A DNA stretch of 64,000 nt from Glycine soja (taxonomy: Eukaryota > Streptophyta > Magnoliopsida > Fabales > Fabaceae), in the NCBI RefSeq assembly GCF_004193775.1, contig NC_041019.1, positions 13,983,020 through 14,047,019 of the forward strand, written 5' to 3'. This document shows positions 1 through 10,415 of this stretch, in pieces. A model generated the notes under the pieces. The model was not told the origin of the DNA. It worked only from the letters and a program-made list of their open reading frames with translations, and did no database searches. The position numbers and the translations under genes were made by a program. The first letter of the stretch is position 1, and each line of letters begins with the position of its first letter.

Positions 1-116
1 CCATATTAGCCATATTTGACCTCAATTTTCTGCACGATTGAGGTTCTGAATGAATATGAGTCATGCATGACAATCATCAGTTGGTCATCTAAAGAAGGGG
101 CAAAAGGGTAAAATAC
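1..116 (-). other. PSBP: PSBP intron 1, incomplete
   Basis: Non-coding sequence directly downstream (minus strand) of PSBP exon 1. It begins with the donor GTATTTTACC at 116 and runs off the window edge; the acceptor and later exons are not present. Confidence 0.75.
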
Positions 117-369
117 CAGCTTCTCCATAGGCTGCATCAGCAGGTGCCACCTTAGAGCCAACAGCAGCAGCACCAATGAGCACAGTGAGGGCCAACCTGC
201 GAGAGACAAGGCCAGTAGTAGTGTCCTCACCCTCTTGGACAGTAACCTGCTTCTGTGCTGCCTTGCAAACAATGTGGTTTGGTTTGGTGCTCACAACTAG
301 GCGCTGTGTTGAAGCTCTAGCTGGAGTGGTGAGGGCGTGGTGGTGCAAAAAGCATTGTGTCGAGGCCAT
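117..369 (-). CDS. PSBP: PSBP exon 1 (oxygen-evolving enhancer protein 2), 3' part outside window
   Basis: PsbP is the extrinsic 23-kDa subunit of photosystem II on the lumen side of the thylakoid; it stabilises the Mn-Ca-Cl cluster that oxidises water. The exon codes for 84 residues starting [13 protein letters not shown], a typical PsbP transit peptide. A Ser/Thr/Lys-rich stroma-targeting part is followed by a lumen-targeting part with a twin arginine ([17 protein letters not shown]) and an AxA cleavage site (ADA, then AYGEA). Twin-arginine import is known for this family. The ATG at 369 was chosen because it gives the conserved MAST start; a TTG three codons upstream is not used in plants. 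The frame stops matching PsbP after AYGEA, where a GT donor lies. The mature protein (about 186 residues) would be encoded by exons beyond the window. Confidence 0.93.
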
Positions 370-576
370 TGTGCTCAAAATCTTTGCCCTCTGGCCTGTG
401 AATCAGACACTATAGTAGTAAGTAGCAGGTAAGTAGGCAAAGTGTTGTGTGTGGTGGACTTGGAAGTGGCTTTAGATGTGGGGTGGGTGATGTGGCAATG
501 AAAATGTGGATGGCTGTGGATATTGCATTTGGAGGTGAATGATTGGTGGTAGAATTAGATTGGATTTGTGATGTGG

Positions 577-611
577 GATAAGGGAGTTGGGGTTCTCATT
601 GGCTCCACGTG
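577..611. promoter_or_regulatory. I-box plus G-box upstream of PSBP
   Basis: GATAAG (I-box core, 577-582) and CACGTG (G-box, 606-611) lie 24 bp apart, about 210-240 bp upstream of the PSBP start codon. This pair is a known light-responsive unit in nuclear photosynthesis genes such as rbcS. The function here is inferred from position and motif only. No convincing TATA box was found between it and the ATG. Confidence 0.5.
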
Positions 612-689
612 GCTCCATGCTGTGTATTCTCTTTTTCGTCCAAAGGACATTTTTTCTTTTATGTAAAAAATTATGTAAATGTTAAATCC

Positions 690-1034
690 TGTAGAGCCGT
701 TAAAATCATAGTTTAAAAATTCAACTAACCATTGATACTGAGATGGGTCACTAGTTGAATTGATCACTAGTGGAATCACTAGTTTAATAGTTGAATTGCA
801 TTAACCTATATAAAAAAACATAAAATATAAATATTAATTGTGTTATAAGTCTAATAATTAATCATGATAGTTTGGTAGTAAATTGATCCTAAATAAATTT
901 TAGATCTTTGACTCAATTTTTGAATGTATCACATTTTTTTAATTTTCATTAAATTTTACATTTTTTAAAAAATAACTAATTTTGGTTTAACTAGTTTAGC
1001 CAAACCGCTTTACTGGTTCAACAAATCGGGTCAC
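690..1034. repeat. Degenerate repeat flanking the hAT element
   Basis: AT-rich sequence with repeated short units such as GGTCACTAGTTGAATT and ATCACTAGT. The far side of the hAT element (6872-7020) has the same flavour (TAGGTCACACTGG, AACCATAG), so the hAT may have landed in one older repeat. No coding sequence seen. Confidence 0.3.
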
Positions 1035-3218
1035 TAAACATGGCAACAAGGACACTCAGTGGAGGTTTTTGTTTATCCCGTCCTTGTCCTCAAATCTCAT
1101 AACCACCCCCGCCTTCTAAAACCGACGGGGTTAAAAATTTACCCCTCGCACCCATTGGGGGTCGATTTTTCCTCGTCTCGTCCCACCCTCGAAATACAAT
1201 TAAAATATCCTGTTAAAAATTTATATGTAAACAACAATCATAGCATAAATACAATTTTGGACAACAATGACATAAATCAAAGTGATAATTGTGGATACCA
1301 ATCACAACATAAAAGATATAATTATCAATAACAAAAAATTAACATAAGTTTTAAACATTCAAAATAAGTTTCAAATATTCCACACAAGATTCAAACAAGT
1401 CTCAAATGTATGTAACTAGAATAAAATTCCAACATTAGATGTAGTGTTCATTCCTCTAAAATAAAACTAGCTACACTTCTAATTCTTCAATCAATGGAAG
1501 TACATGTATTCATTCCTCCAACTAGATAGTAAGGACACTTCCCATCATATCACTTGCATTATCACCTGTATAAACCATAAACCAAAATTTTAATATAAAG
1601 AAGAAATTAATCATTTAAAAATTTACATTCTTATATGGCATATACCTTCATCATCTGAAGCTATCTCATTAACCAAAGTTTCACTTTGTGCAAGAATTTT
1701 AGATTTCAAAATACTTGTATCAAATATAACATAATGTAATTAATTAGTTATTAAATTAGAAATAAATAGTTATTTAATAGGTTAATTAAACTAAGTATTC
1801 AAGACATTTTACAATCAATTTCAATACTCAATAACCAACTTCTAGTGCATATCAATGCCTCTAAAGTAGTCCAATGAAGTCGACTACAATGAGGACTTAA
1901 AATCTAGCCACCGATACTAAAAGCATATTCATAAGCTACTGTTGATACAGGAATAACTAAGACATCCTTTGCAATAGCTTGAAGTGTTGGATACTTGAGA
2001 CCATTTGACCTCCATCACCACAAAATATTAAAACCAGTGGATCTTGGTAAAACATCCTCTTATAAATAATGATCAAAATCTATCTTAGCATGAGAATTTT
2101 TGGCCCTTATTTCCCTCGAAATTTACTTATCAAATTCACACAACTCATCACCTTCAACATTACCATCTTCAGGTATTGGAGATCTATGGAAGGAGTCACC
2201 ATTCATCTTGAATTGATAATCAGAAACCAAGTCATAACACAACTGTCTAATCTTACTAACTTGAGCAAAACAATCATGTTCGTACAATTTTTCATAATAA
2301 TATTGCAACAAATCCATTTTATACCTTGGATCCAAAACAGTAGCAACTCCCATTATATCATGAATCACAACCCAATATTTATCAAATTTGATCATCATCT
2401 TTTTTGCCATTTTATGAATTAGGAGAAATGACCTAGTGTTTGATTGCCAAGTTGATCTCACAAATCTTTGAAAAGTACATGTTAGTTGTTGGTTGTTTAG
2501 TAGCAGAAAATATTTTCGTTACAACATTAAACACTTGCAACCTCCCACAAACATCCTTGGCAAATTGCCATTGTGAAGAACTTGGTAAACAATTGGGACT
2601 CCCGCTGCTTCAACCGAGTGAACACAACTTCATATTATATAGCAATTTGAAGCATTTTATAAGTTGAGTTCCACCTAGTTAGACAATCTAAAACCAAACT
2701 CTTAGTGCATGAGATCCTTAATTGTTTTGTTGTCTCCTCAAATTTTTCCTTTCTTTTTGGTGTGGCTATCCAAAATGCTACACTATCCCTAATCTTCTCT
2801 ATCCCATCTTTTACAATTTCCAACCTATCTTTTACAATCAAGTTCAATATGTGTGCACAACAACACACATGAAGTAAAGTCTCATCCCTTAATAAACTTC
2901 CTAAGTGCAATTTATCTTTAATTTTGTCAATTATTTTGTCATTTGTGCTATAATTATCCAGAGTGATAGTGGACAACTTTGTATCAATGTTCCAATCCAA
3001 CTAACACATTACAAAGCTTTTTACTTGAGTGAGGAGCGGGAACATAAATGAACCTAAAATAATATAAAATAATTCAATCATACAAAAAGTGCAAATAATA
3101 TATAAATAATACAACAATTTTATAATGCAACAATTCAACAATAATATAAAAATAATTCAAAATTTTTAATATACCTCAAAATTTGACTTTTAAGTTCCAA
3201 AAGGTATCTATATATAAT

Positions 3219-4173
3219 TGTTGGATCAAGTGGCCTCGGAATAATTAAGAAGGGGGGGATTGAATTAATTATTAATGTGTCTTGACTAATTAAAAAATTA
3301 TCCTTCTTAATATTACTAGATTCAATTAGGCTTTACTACTAAGTTATGAGGAAGTAAAGAACAAAAACAATAACTTAGACAAATGTAAAGCGGAAATAAA
3401 AGTACACAGCGGAAATTAAAAAGTGTAGGGAAGAAGAAGACTCTTTTGAAAACTAGTCACTTTAAAAGTTGTGACTCTTTTGAAAACTAGTCACTTAAAG
3501 GTTGTGACTTTTGAAAAATTCTTCAGAAACAAGTCACTTTAAGAATTGTGACTTTTGGTAATTTATTTTTCGAAATCAGTCACTGGTAATCGATTACTAG
3601 CATAGTGTAATCGATTACACATCAATAGATGTGACTCTTCATGTTTAAATTTGAAAATCAAAACGTTTAGAAACACTGGTAATCGATTACAAGTATTGTG
3701 TAATTGATTACACAAGTTTGAAATAATTTAAAAAAGTTTTATCACAAGTTATGACTCTTGAAATTTGAAATCTAACGTTTTAAAACATTGGTAATCGATT
3801 ACATGGTTATGGTAATCAATTACAACTTTGTAAATCAGTTTTGAAAACAATGTTGGCTATTGGTAATCGATTACTGCCTTCTGGTAATCGATTACCAGAG
3901 AGTAAAACTCTTTGGTAAAATATTTTTCTTTTTGAAAAATTCTTGTGCTATTCAATGTTTTGAAAAACTCTTTTAATACTTATCTTGATTGAGTCTTCTC
4001 TTGATTCTTGAATCTTGAGTCTTGATTCTTTACTTGAATCTTGATCTTGATTATTCTTGAATCTTGAATCTTGATCTTGATTATTCTTGAATCTTGATCT
4101 TGATTCTTGAAACTTGTTTGACTCTTGATTCTTTGGCATCATCAAAATAATCTTGGAAGACATTGCTTCCACA
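3219..4173 (-). mobile_element. Solo LTR, SIRE/Sirevirus-like family (copy 1)
   Basis: A 955-bp sequence with TG...CA ends, flanked on both sides by the 5-bp duplication ATAAT (3214-3218 and 4174-4178). Read on the minus strand it starts TGTGGAAGCAATG, has TTTTGATGATGCC near the start and ends CTTGATCCAACA. It matches copies at 23479 and 39396 in layout and at both ends. It sits inside a hAT transposase exon; removing it with one ATAAT makes CAT TAT ATA GAT continuous. The LTR has no internal region or partner, so it is a recombination product. Confidence 0.9.
3586..3895. repeat. Array of GTAATCGATTAC palindromes in solo LTR copy 1
   Basis: About eight copies of the 12-bp palindrome GTAATCGATTAC or one-base variants (GTAATTGATTAC, GTAATCAATTAC) occur within 310 bp, often preceded by TG and followed by ACA or CAG. 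The same motif recurs in the other two solo LTRs of this family. Confidence 0.9.
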
Positions 4174-4950
4174 ATAATGAGCAGTGATAGTCATATAACC
4201 CCTTTTCAGATTGCTCGTAGTCCACATGTCTGATGTGATGTCAATTCTTCCTTGAAGACTATCTAATAACTTCAAAGTTATTGATCTCTCTTCTTGATAA
4301 ATTCTGAATATTTCTCTTTTGATAGTGTTTCTACAAGAATCTTGAAAGATAGGTTGTAAAGCTGTTGAGTATCTCCTAAAACCAACATGATCCACAATGG
4401 AAAGTGGATACTCATGCATAATAATTGCATTTGCAAGCTCTATCCTTGTGTTATCTGCACCATAAGTTCTTGTACCCAACTCTTGCTTTCCATGGACGAC
4501 CTTAGGCACAAGAAATGCGTGCCCTGTACTCCCTCTCATGGCAACCTTGTATTGAATACAAATTTGTTTATGCCCCCATAGGTGTGTTATTCCATTCTTT
4601 GATTTTCCTCCCAATAGTTTTGAGCAATAATTGCATTCGTTCTTGTCTTGTCCATTTACTTTGACCTTTTGAAAATGCTTCCAAATCTCACTTTTAAGCC
4701 TACTTGTTCCTGTTTGTGTTGTTCCCTCCAAATTATCAATTGTTTTTTCTGCTTTGGGTGATGGAATGGATTCATTTGGTGTTGTTGAAGGGGCATGACC
4801 AACAAAAGGTGAAGGAGTATAACTAGGACCAGGAAAAGGTAAAGAAGTATAGCTAGGACCAAGAAAAGGTGAAGGAGTATAGTCAGGACCAATCTTGATG
4901 TCCACTTGCTTGATCTGCCATTTCTTTAGAAGCAGTAAAAAAAGAAGACA

Positions 4951-5184
4951 AATTAATTAACTAGATTAACACAACTGCAACAAACATATTAAATAATTAA
5001 TTAATTTACTAACTGATTAATTAACTAGTTAAATTCAAACATACTTTCTAAGAATTATCTATAAACAAATTAATTAACTAGTTTAACACAACTACAACAA
5101 ACAAATTAATTAATTAATTAATTTACTAAATGATTAATTAACTAGTTAAATTCAAACATACTTTCTAAGAATTATCTATAAACA
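4951..5184. repeat. 117-bp tandem duplication upstream of hAT transposase
   Basis: Two near-identical units start at 4951 and 5068, each beginning AATTAATTAACTAG and ending TATCTATAAACAA. A third, scrambled partial copy runs to about 5265. The array lies just 5' of the transposase start (minus strand), where its promoter or leader would be. Confidence 0.8.
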
Positions 5185-5265
5185 AATCAAGCATCATAGG
5201 CTTTCTAAGAATTTACTAACTGATTAATTAACTAGTTAAATTAATTAACTAGTTTAACACAACTA

Positions 5266-6852
5266 TAGCAATTACACGCTACTTTGTTAAGATCTAATGG
5301 CAACACATTCAAGAAGCAAAAATACACCCTAACTTAAAGAGTGCTACTAAACCATCACTTAGTCGTTTAAATCTTCAAGCATCATAGGCTTGAACCTTCA
5401 AATATACCAAGTTCAGTTCGGTGATATCCCTGATAAATCATTCATTATATTCACGACTTCTTTGATTTTCTACCACTTGTTAATGTTTTTTTAAGAAAAT
5501 GGATGACATGAAGAGGCATCACAATAGCAGAGTGATCCCAGTCAGGTTGGCACCCGAAGCATCATTTGCAGCATGCCAAAAAAGAGATATATAAAAAATC
5601 ATGGGACTTAAACCAAACCCATGAGAACTACAATTATTTAAACCTATATAGTTTGAGATGCATATTCTATTTATGTTAAATTCTAGTGAAACAAAAGAAG
5701 GGATTGAATACCACCAACAAACCCATTAAGATATAAGGCATAACAAGCATATATGTACAAGTGTGGCCTTCTCAAAAAATATGTTCAACTAAAAACTATA
5801 TTTTCTTTGTAATTTTTATGCAATTAATCCATCTATTTCTCAACTTCCAAGGGACCAATCCTATATTTTAAAAGTTTGTTAATAATATTACTATTCATAA
5901 TTTGAATTCTAATTTGAAATCCTAACAATTTCACTATGAATAACTATACATTCAGTAATTTAGTTTTCCCAGTCAGTGTTCAAATGGTAAATCCAAAAGC
6001 AATACATTTCAAATCATATTGTTTTCTAATCTAATACTAGTAGTTAACATCTTTGCATAAATACTTCAGAAATATTGCAACTAGGATGCTACGAGTGGAT
6101 TAACATTTATACCTCAAAAATAGAGTTCATGTTTTCTAATTTTCATCAAAGTATATTACATTGAATAAATCAAACACTCAAACCGTATGAAAGTATATTA
6201 CACTAAATAAAATGTTAAAAAACTAAAAAAATTTATAGGTCGACCAGTCACATTTTCAACTGATTTTAGAAGCGTACTCTTGTTAGGATAAAGGCACCTG
6301 ATCTTACTTTTTCCTAAATTAAGTTACAGAACCATTAAATTAAACCACACACTGACGTTATTAACAAATATTAAAATGGCCTTTTCAAGAAAAAAAACAA
6401 AGATTAAATAGTAAAAATCACACACTAGACTTACTTTTTCCATTTTGTGGCTTCCATAAGAAAACCATTTCACAAAACACTAATTGTACCTATGTAGTGC
6501 ACAAGCAGGGGCAGCATGATGAGTATATGTGTGGCACGCGAGCAAGAAGACGGTACAAGAGGCGGCGTGGCGTAGCAGCGGGAAGCGAGATGAAAGATGT
6601 TGCGGCAAGAAGGCTTTCCTAATCGTGAGTGAGTGCGACTGATCTGAGGAAATCAGAGAAATAAATTAGGGTTTCTTATAATATATATATATATATATAG
6701 AGGCGGGGGCGGGGCGGTTATCTGCAATACCAAAAATGCCCCCTCCCTCGAATTTAAGAATCGGGGAAAACCCGATTCCAAACCCAAACTCGGTCAACTC
6801 GGTTTTTTCCTGTCAAAATCGAGGTGGGTTCAAGCAGGTGTCCACAGGTGCA
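5266..6852. other. hAT 5' arm, no gene seen
   Basis: AT-rich non-coding DNA of the hAT element. It holds an (AT)n tract at about 6678-6700 next to a G-rich stretch (GGCGGGGGCGGGGCGG, about 6703-6718). No coding homology was recognised. Confidence 0.5.
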
Positions 6853-7112
6853 GGTCCTATTGCCATGTTTACATGTCATCGATTTAACCATAGAACTGAC
6901 TAGGTCACACTGGGCTAGACTAGATTAGTTGCATGCCTGATATGATGAGCAACCCAACCCGATCAAACCTCTAATTCACAGTTGAACGAACCGAGTCAGT
7001 CCAAATTTTAGAACTATGGTTAAAATATGTGTTCCTGTATGCATAGGACCATGTTGTGTTCAAGTGTGCACGATGTAATCAATGTCTAGGAGAAATGATA
7101 CTAAGTACAAAC

Positions 7113-7326
7113 TGTTAAATATAATATGATTCAAAGGAGAATAATAGAGAGAAAGTATAGGAGAAAAAAGTTTAGAGAGAATGATATGTGTGTGTATCAT
7201 TCCAAAAGGAGTAGTCTATTTATAGATACAAAAGGTAACTCAGGAGTTATAAAAGATAAATACAAATAAATATAGATAATAACAAATAAAGGAAGATATG
7301 GACATCCACAAAGATTATTTATTACA
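7113..7326 (-). repeat. Copia-1 3' LTR
   Basis: A 214-bp sequence with TG...CA ends: plus strand TGTTAAATATAATATG to ATTTATTACA. On its inner side is a polypurine tract (minus strand CCAAGGGGGGGTG). A 196-bp relative lies at 29969-30164. Confidence 0.75.
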
Positions 7327-7539
7327 CCCCCCCTTGGATGTCCATTATTCTAGGATTGCCTTGTAAAAATCTTACTTGGAATAACCTAGTGGGTTAAAAG
7401 TCTAGTGAAGAAAAAAGAGTACATTATCACTTGCCTCATTAAAAACCTTGCCTGAAAAACCTAATGGGACAAAACCATGACAAATGAAAAAAGAGTGCAA
7501 AACGTATTTATTTCTCCCTCTCATGCAGAAAATAATCTT

Positions 7540-8101
7540 TTAGACGATGAAGTCCAACAACTTGTGATCTAGTTGCTCAAACATCTTCCTTGGCAATGAC
7601 TTTGTAAAGAGATCTACTAGATTTTTACACGAACAAAGTCGTTGAACATTTATGTCATCATTATTTTTTAGATTATAAATGAAGAATAATTTTGGTAGCA
7701 TATGCTTTGTTCTAATCACATTGAGTGATACATGCATCATTGTCTTCACATATGATCGTTAATGTCATTTTTATTGAAGATAAACCACAAGTTTCTCACA
7801 CATGTTGAATTACAAATCTCAACCAAACACATTTGCGACTTGCCTCTTGTAATGCTAAAATATATGCATGATTAGATGATGTTGCAGTTATGGTTTGCTT
7901 CACAGATCACCATGAAATGGTTGTGTCATCACATGTAAACAAATATCTTGTCTATGATCTACCATTATGATGATCTGACAAATAACTTGCATCTGCATAA
8001 TCAGTTAGATATGATTTTGAAACATTTGAATAAAACAACCCCATGTCAATAGTGCCTATAAGACAACAAAGTATGTGGTTACTCCATTCCAGTGTCTCCA
8101 T
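7540..8101 (-). pseudogene. Copia-1 RNase H end, broken
   Basis: The frame from 7749 to 7540 contains NVIRTKHMLPKLFF and LVDLFTKSLPRKMFEQL, the typical C-terminal end of copia RNase H (the LADLFTKSLP motif). Upstream (7750-8101) the homology continues with stops and shifts. It stops abruptly at 8101, where CACTA-1 is inserted; the other half resumes at 20129. Confidence 0.75.
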
Positions 8102-8109
8102 CACTACTG

Positions 8110-8730
8110 CAAAAAAGGCCTTTAACGACGATTAATAGAGGCATTCAACGATAGTTATAACCTGCCTTTATATTCAACATCGTTGAAAGTTAAGACATTT
8201 AACGACGATTAAAAAACAACTGTCATAGAATAGTCAAACTTTCTAAGATGGTTGCTACCAAACAACCGTCTTAGAAAATTTGACTATTCTATAACAGTTG
8301 TTTTTTAACCATCATTAAATTTTCTAGGACGGTTATTATCTAAGACCGTCTTAGAAAGTCTTAGAAATGATACTTTCTAAGACGGTTCTTAGTTAACAAC
8401 CATCTTAGAAAGTACCATTTCTAACTTTCTAAGACGGTTGTTTGGTAACAACCGTCTTAGCAAGTATATTTCCTAAGACTTTTTAATACGGTCCTCGATA
8501 ACAACCGCCTTAGAAAAAGTATTTTTTAGGACGGTCATAGATAATAATTGTCTTAGAAAGTATCCTTTCTAAGATGTTTCTTAACTAAGACCTATCTTAG
8601 AAAATGAACATTCTAAGACGGTTCTCTTTTTACAACCGTCTTAGAAAGTATCTTTTCTAAGACGGTTTTAGCTAAGAAACGTCTTAGAAATGACACTTTC
8701 TAAGACATTTCTTACTTAAACCGTCTTGGC
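8110..8730. repeat. CACTA-1 left subterminal repeat array
   Basis: Many direct and inverted copies of TTTCTAAGACGGTT / AACCGTCTTAGAAA. Subterminal arrays of short motifs are where CACTA accessory proteins (TNPA-like) bind. The right end (19880-20128) has a different motif set, so the two ends are not symmetric. A large foldback lies at 8198-8319. Confidence 0.85.
8198..8319. repeat. 122-nt foldback with 57-bp arms
   Basis: Left arm 8198-8254 and right arm 8263-8319 are inverted copies with 51 of 57 positions matching by eye and an 8-nt loop. All six differences are transitions. A transcript of either strand would form a long hairpin. Confidence 0.85.
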
Positions 8731-8945
8731 TATACCAAATTTTTTGCACCTTTTGAAAATTTACAAGTTACAAATGTGAATAAACCTAATTCAACAATCT
8801 ATATATAATTATACAGTTAAAACTTAATTTGATAATCTATACATGAATAAATCTTAAGAAAATAAATTCAAGCACAATTCATGCCTTTACTCTTCTACTT
8901 TTCATTCTATTTTAAATTGAGTATACAGTAACTAACCAATATTAC

Positions 8946-9047
8946 CTATGTTGATCATTCAACATCTCAAAATGAGCACTTTCAGAACTTCGTTGTCTCG
9001 TAGCCATTGAAGATGATACAATCATGACAATATCATTAATGAATTTG
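8946..9047 (-). pseudogene. Unidentified exon-like segment in CACTA-1
   Basis: A 102-bp open stretch bounded by a good acceptor (TTTTTTTGTAG, 9048-9058) and a donor (GTAATATT, 8945). Its open frame includes [20 protein letters not shown] do not recognise the protein. Its strand agrees with the other captured exons in this element, so it may be another captured piece. Confidence 0.4.
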
Positions 9048-9584
9048 CTACAAAAAAAGCATAAGGGAAGATTAAAGAATTGTCAAATTTTCTGAAAACA
9101 GATAAAGATTGGACAACTATAAATTAACATTTGCAAATTCTATCCATCAATGGCTGAAAAAGAAAGGCACATAACACTATTTTTTGTTCCTATAAAAATA
9201 ATTTGAAAACTAGATGTGACATCAAATTGATTAGAGAATCAGTGATTCAAACAAGGAATCACCCAAGTAAGCTAATTCAGCCTAAAAGATTAAAAAAGTT
9301 GAAGCATAGATAGATTCAATGGAAACTAGAACACTAATCTGTGCTAACGCGTGGGAAAACATGAAATTTGTTTCAAATGATCCCTTTTTTAAGAAATAAA
9401 AAAAATTCACAATTGTGAAAATTGACAAATGTCTCTGTTTCAAGAAAATAACTGAACCGACTGAAATGCCACTGAACAAGAAAGAAAAACTGACAGAACT
9501 ATAACACTAGGCATTGGAGCTGGACAGATTTGATATATTTCTATGGCAGACATAACAGTAACAACAAAGAAAATAATCATAAAG

Positions 9585-10415
9585 ATTACCTTGATGATCT
9601 CAGCAAGTTGATCAACTCCACTCTCACCAGGGAACAAGGGTTGGAAAAATAAAAATAAAAACAAATTTATTTTTACATATACTAAACCACAGAATCAAAG
9701 GAGCTCCCCTCAACAATCACCTACCTGTCCAAGCATAAGCTCAACCAATACACCTAGCTGTAGTATATTCAGTTGCTCCAAATATAAGCTCAGGTGCTCT
9801 ATAATATCTAGAACATATCTATGATATATTTGGTTCGCCTTTCACCTGTCAAAGGTTAGAGCAAACAAGGTGAAACCACCCAGACAAATGAAGTATCAAG
9901 AGGAATGGGTGAAGGTAGAAAAGACAGAAACACACACACACATACACACACACACACACACATACATACATAAAACATACCAAGACTTTTGCACTTCCAA
10001 AGTCGCACCTGGTGAGTATGCGGATTAACCTACATAGAAAAACTTTCAATTAGTATTTGCTGATTAATAGTCATGAATCTCCAGAGTTTGAACTAAGCAA
10101 TTTTTGACCAGATAAGTAAAATTGAATATGTACTAATAGAGTTTGAGGCTTGATATAGAGTTTTACATATATCAGAGGCATCTGTTGGTTCAACTTTTTG
10201 TAATGTTTGATCACACGATTAACTGTTTTAGGAACATACTCAAGTATCAAATTAAGGTATAGTTCATCCTTTTCAGTGGTTGAAAAGAAACAATGCTTCA
10301 AACATACAACATTTGGGTGGTCAAGAAGGCGCATTATTTGCAACTCCTGGGTTTTCATACCTGGAAGACAACCCCAAATGATCCATGCCCAACAATCCTC
10401 TCTACCATATAGTTT
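9585..10415 (-). pseudogene. Shaggy/GSK3-like protein kinase fragment, captured by CACTA-1
   Basis: GSK3/shaggy kinases phosphorylate Ser/Thr targets in brassinosteroid and stress signalling. Seen in order on the minus strand: the glycine loop [17 protein letters not shown] (10415-10361, donor intact); a shortened joint; [18 protein letters not shown] through [19 protein letters not shown] (about 10347-10166); and a fused IKPQTLLV. Then come VNPHTHQ and CDFGSAKVL (10030-9983, the DFG magnesium site), NISYICSRYYRAPELIFG (about 9847-9730, the activation-loop Tyr region) and PLFPGESGVDQLAEIIK ending at a donor near 9585. The catalytic-loop HRD region is deleted and the C-lobe is missing, so it is not a working kinase. 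Family identity is clear; the donor locus is not in the window. Confidence 0.9.

Larger units (their letters stand above)
1799..4921 (-). pseudogene. hAT transposase (BED zinc finger, hAT dimerisation), broken
   Basis: Reads right to left. A start codon lies at 4921. A frameshift follows about 12 codons in, then a Pro-rich stretch with three PSYT-type repeats. A BED finger follows (CNYC, then HLWGH and a following Cys), then the hAT core ending at ITAHY. There the solo LTR splits the gene. The frame resumes at about 3213 with IDTF and WNLKSQILR. It runs through a likely 120-bp intron (donor about 3175, acceptor about 3056) into FIYVPAPHSSKKLCNVL. A further frameshift precedes DWNIDTKLSTITLDN and CCAHILNLIV (3000-2635). 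The FDKYW and VLDPRYKM region (2461-2123) and the C-terminal dimerisation block KYPTLQAIAKDVL (about 1985-1880) follow. A TAG replaces a conserved codon after FSIGG, and the reading ends at a TGA (1799-1801). Plant hAT transposases of the RICESLEEPER kind look like this. It cannot make active protein. Confidence 0.85.
1035..6871 (-). mobile_element. hAT superfamily DNA transposon, decayed
   Basis: Both ends carry the inverted sequence TAAACATGGCAA followed by a GGAC tract: left end 1035-1053, right end complementary at 6853-6871. Inside is a minus-strand hAT transposase pseudogene. The first and last 150 bp are unusually C/G-rich compared with the AT-rich interior. I could not find a clean 8-bp target duplication, so the outer limits may be a few bases off. 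The element is interrupted by a 955-bp solo LTR at 3219-4173. Confidence 0.65.

Noticed and set aside
1059..1331. Plus-strand open frame at the hAT left end
   Set aside because: It covers the GC-rich terminal arm and has no similarity to known proteins.
2069..2667. Plus-strand open frames across the hAT region
   Set aside because: They are antisense to readable hAT transposase motifs.
3586..3895. CRISPR or origin-like array of GTAATCGATTAC
   Set aside because: Spacing is irregular and the motif sits within an LTR with defined ends and target duplication.
1031..6875. 8-bp target duplication for the hAT element
   Set aside because: The bases outside the ends (TCACTAAA and TTTACATG) are not direct repeats; they extend the inverted ends instead.
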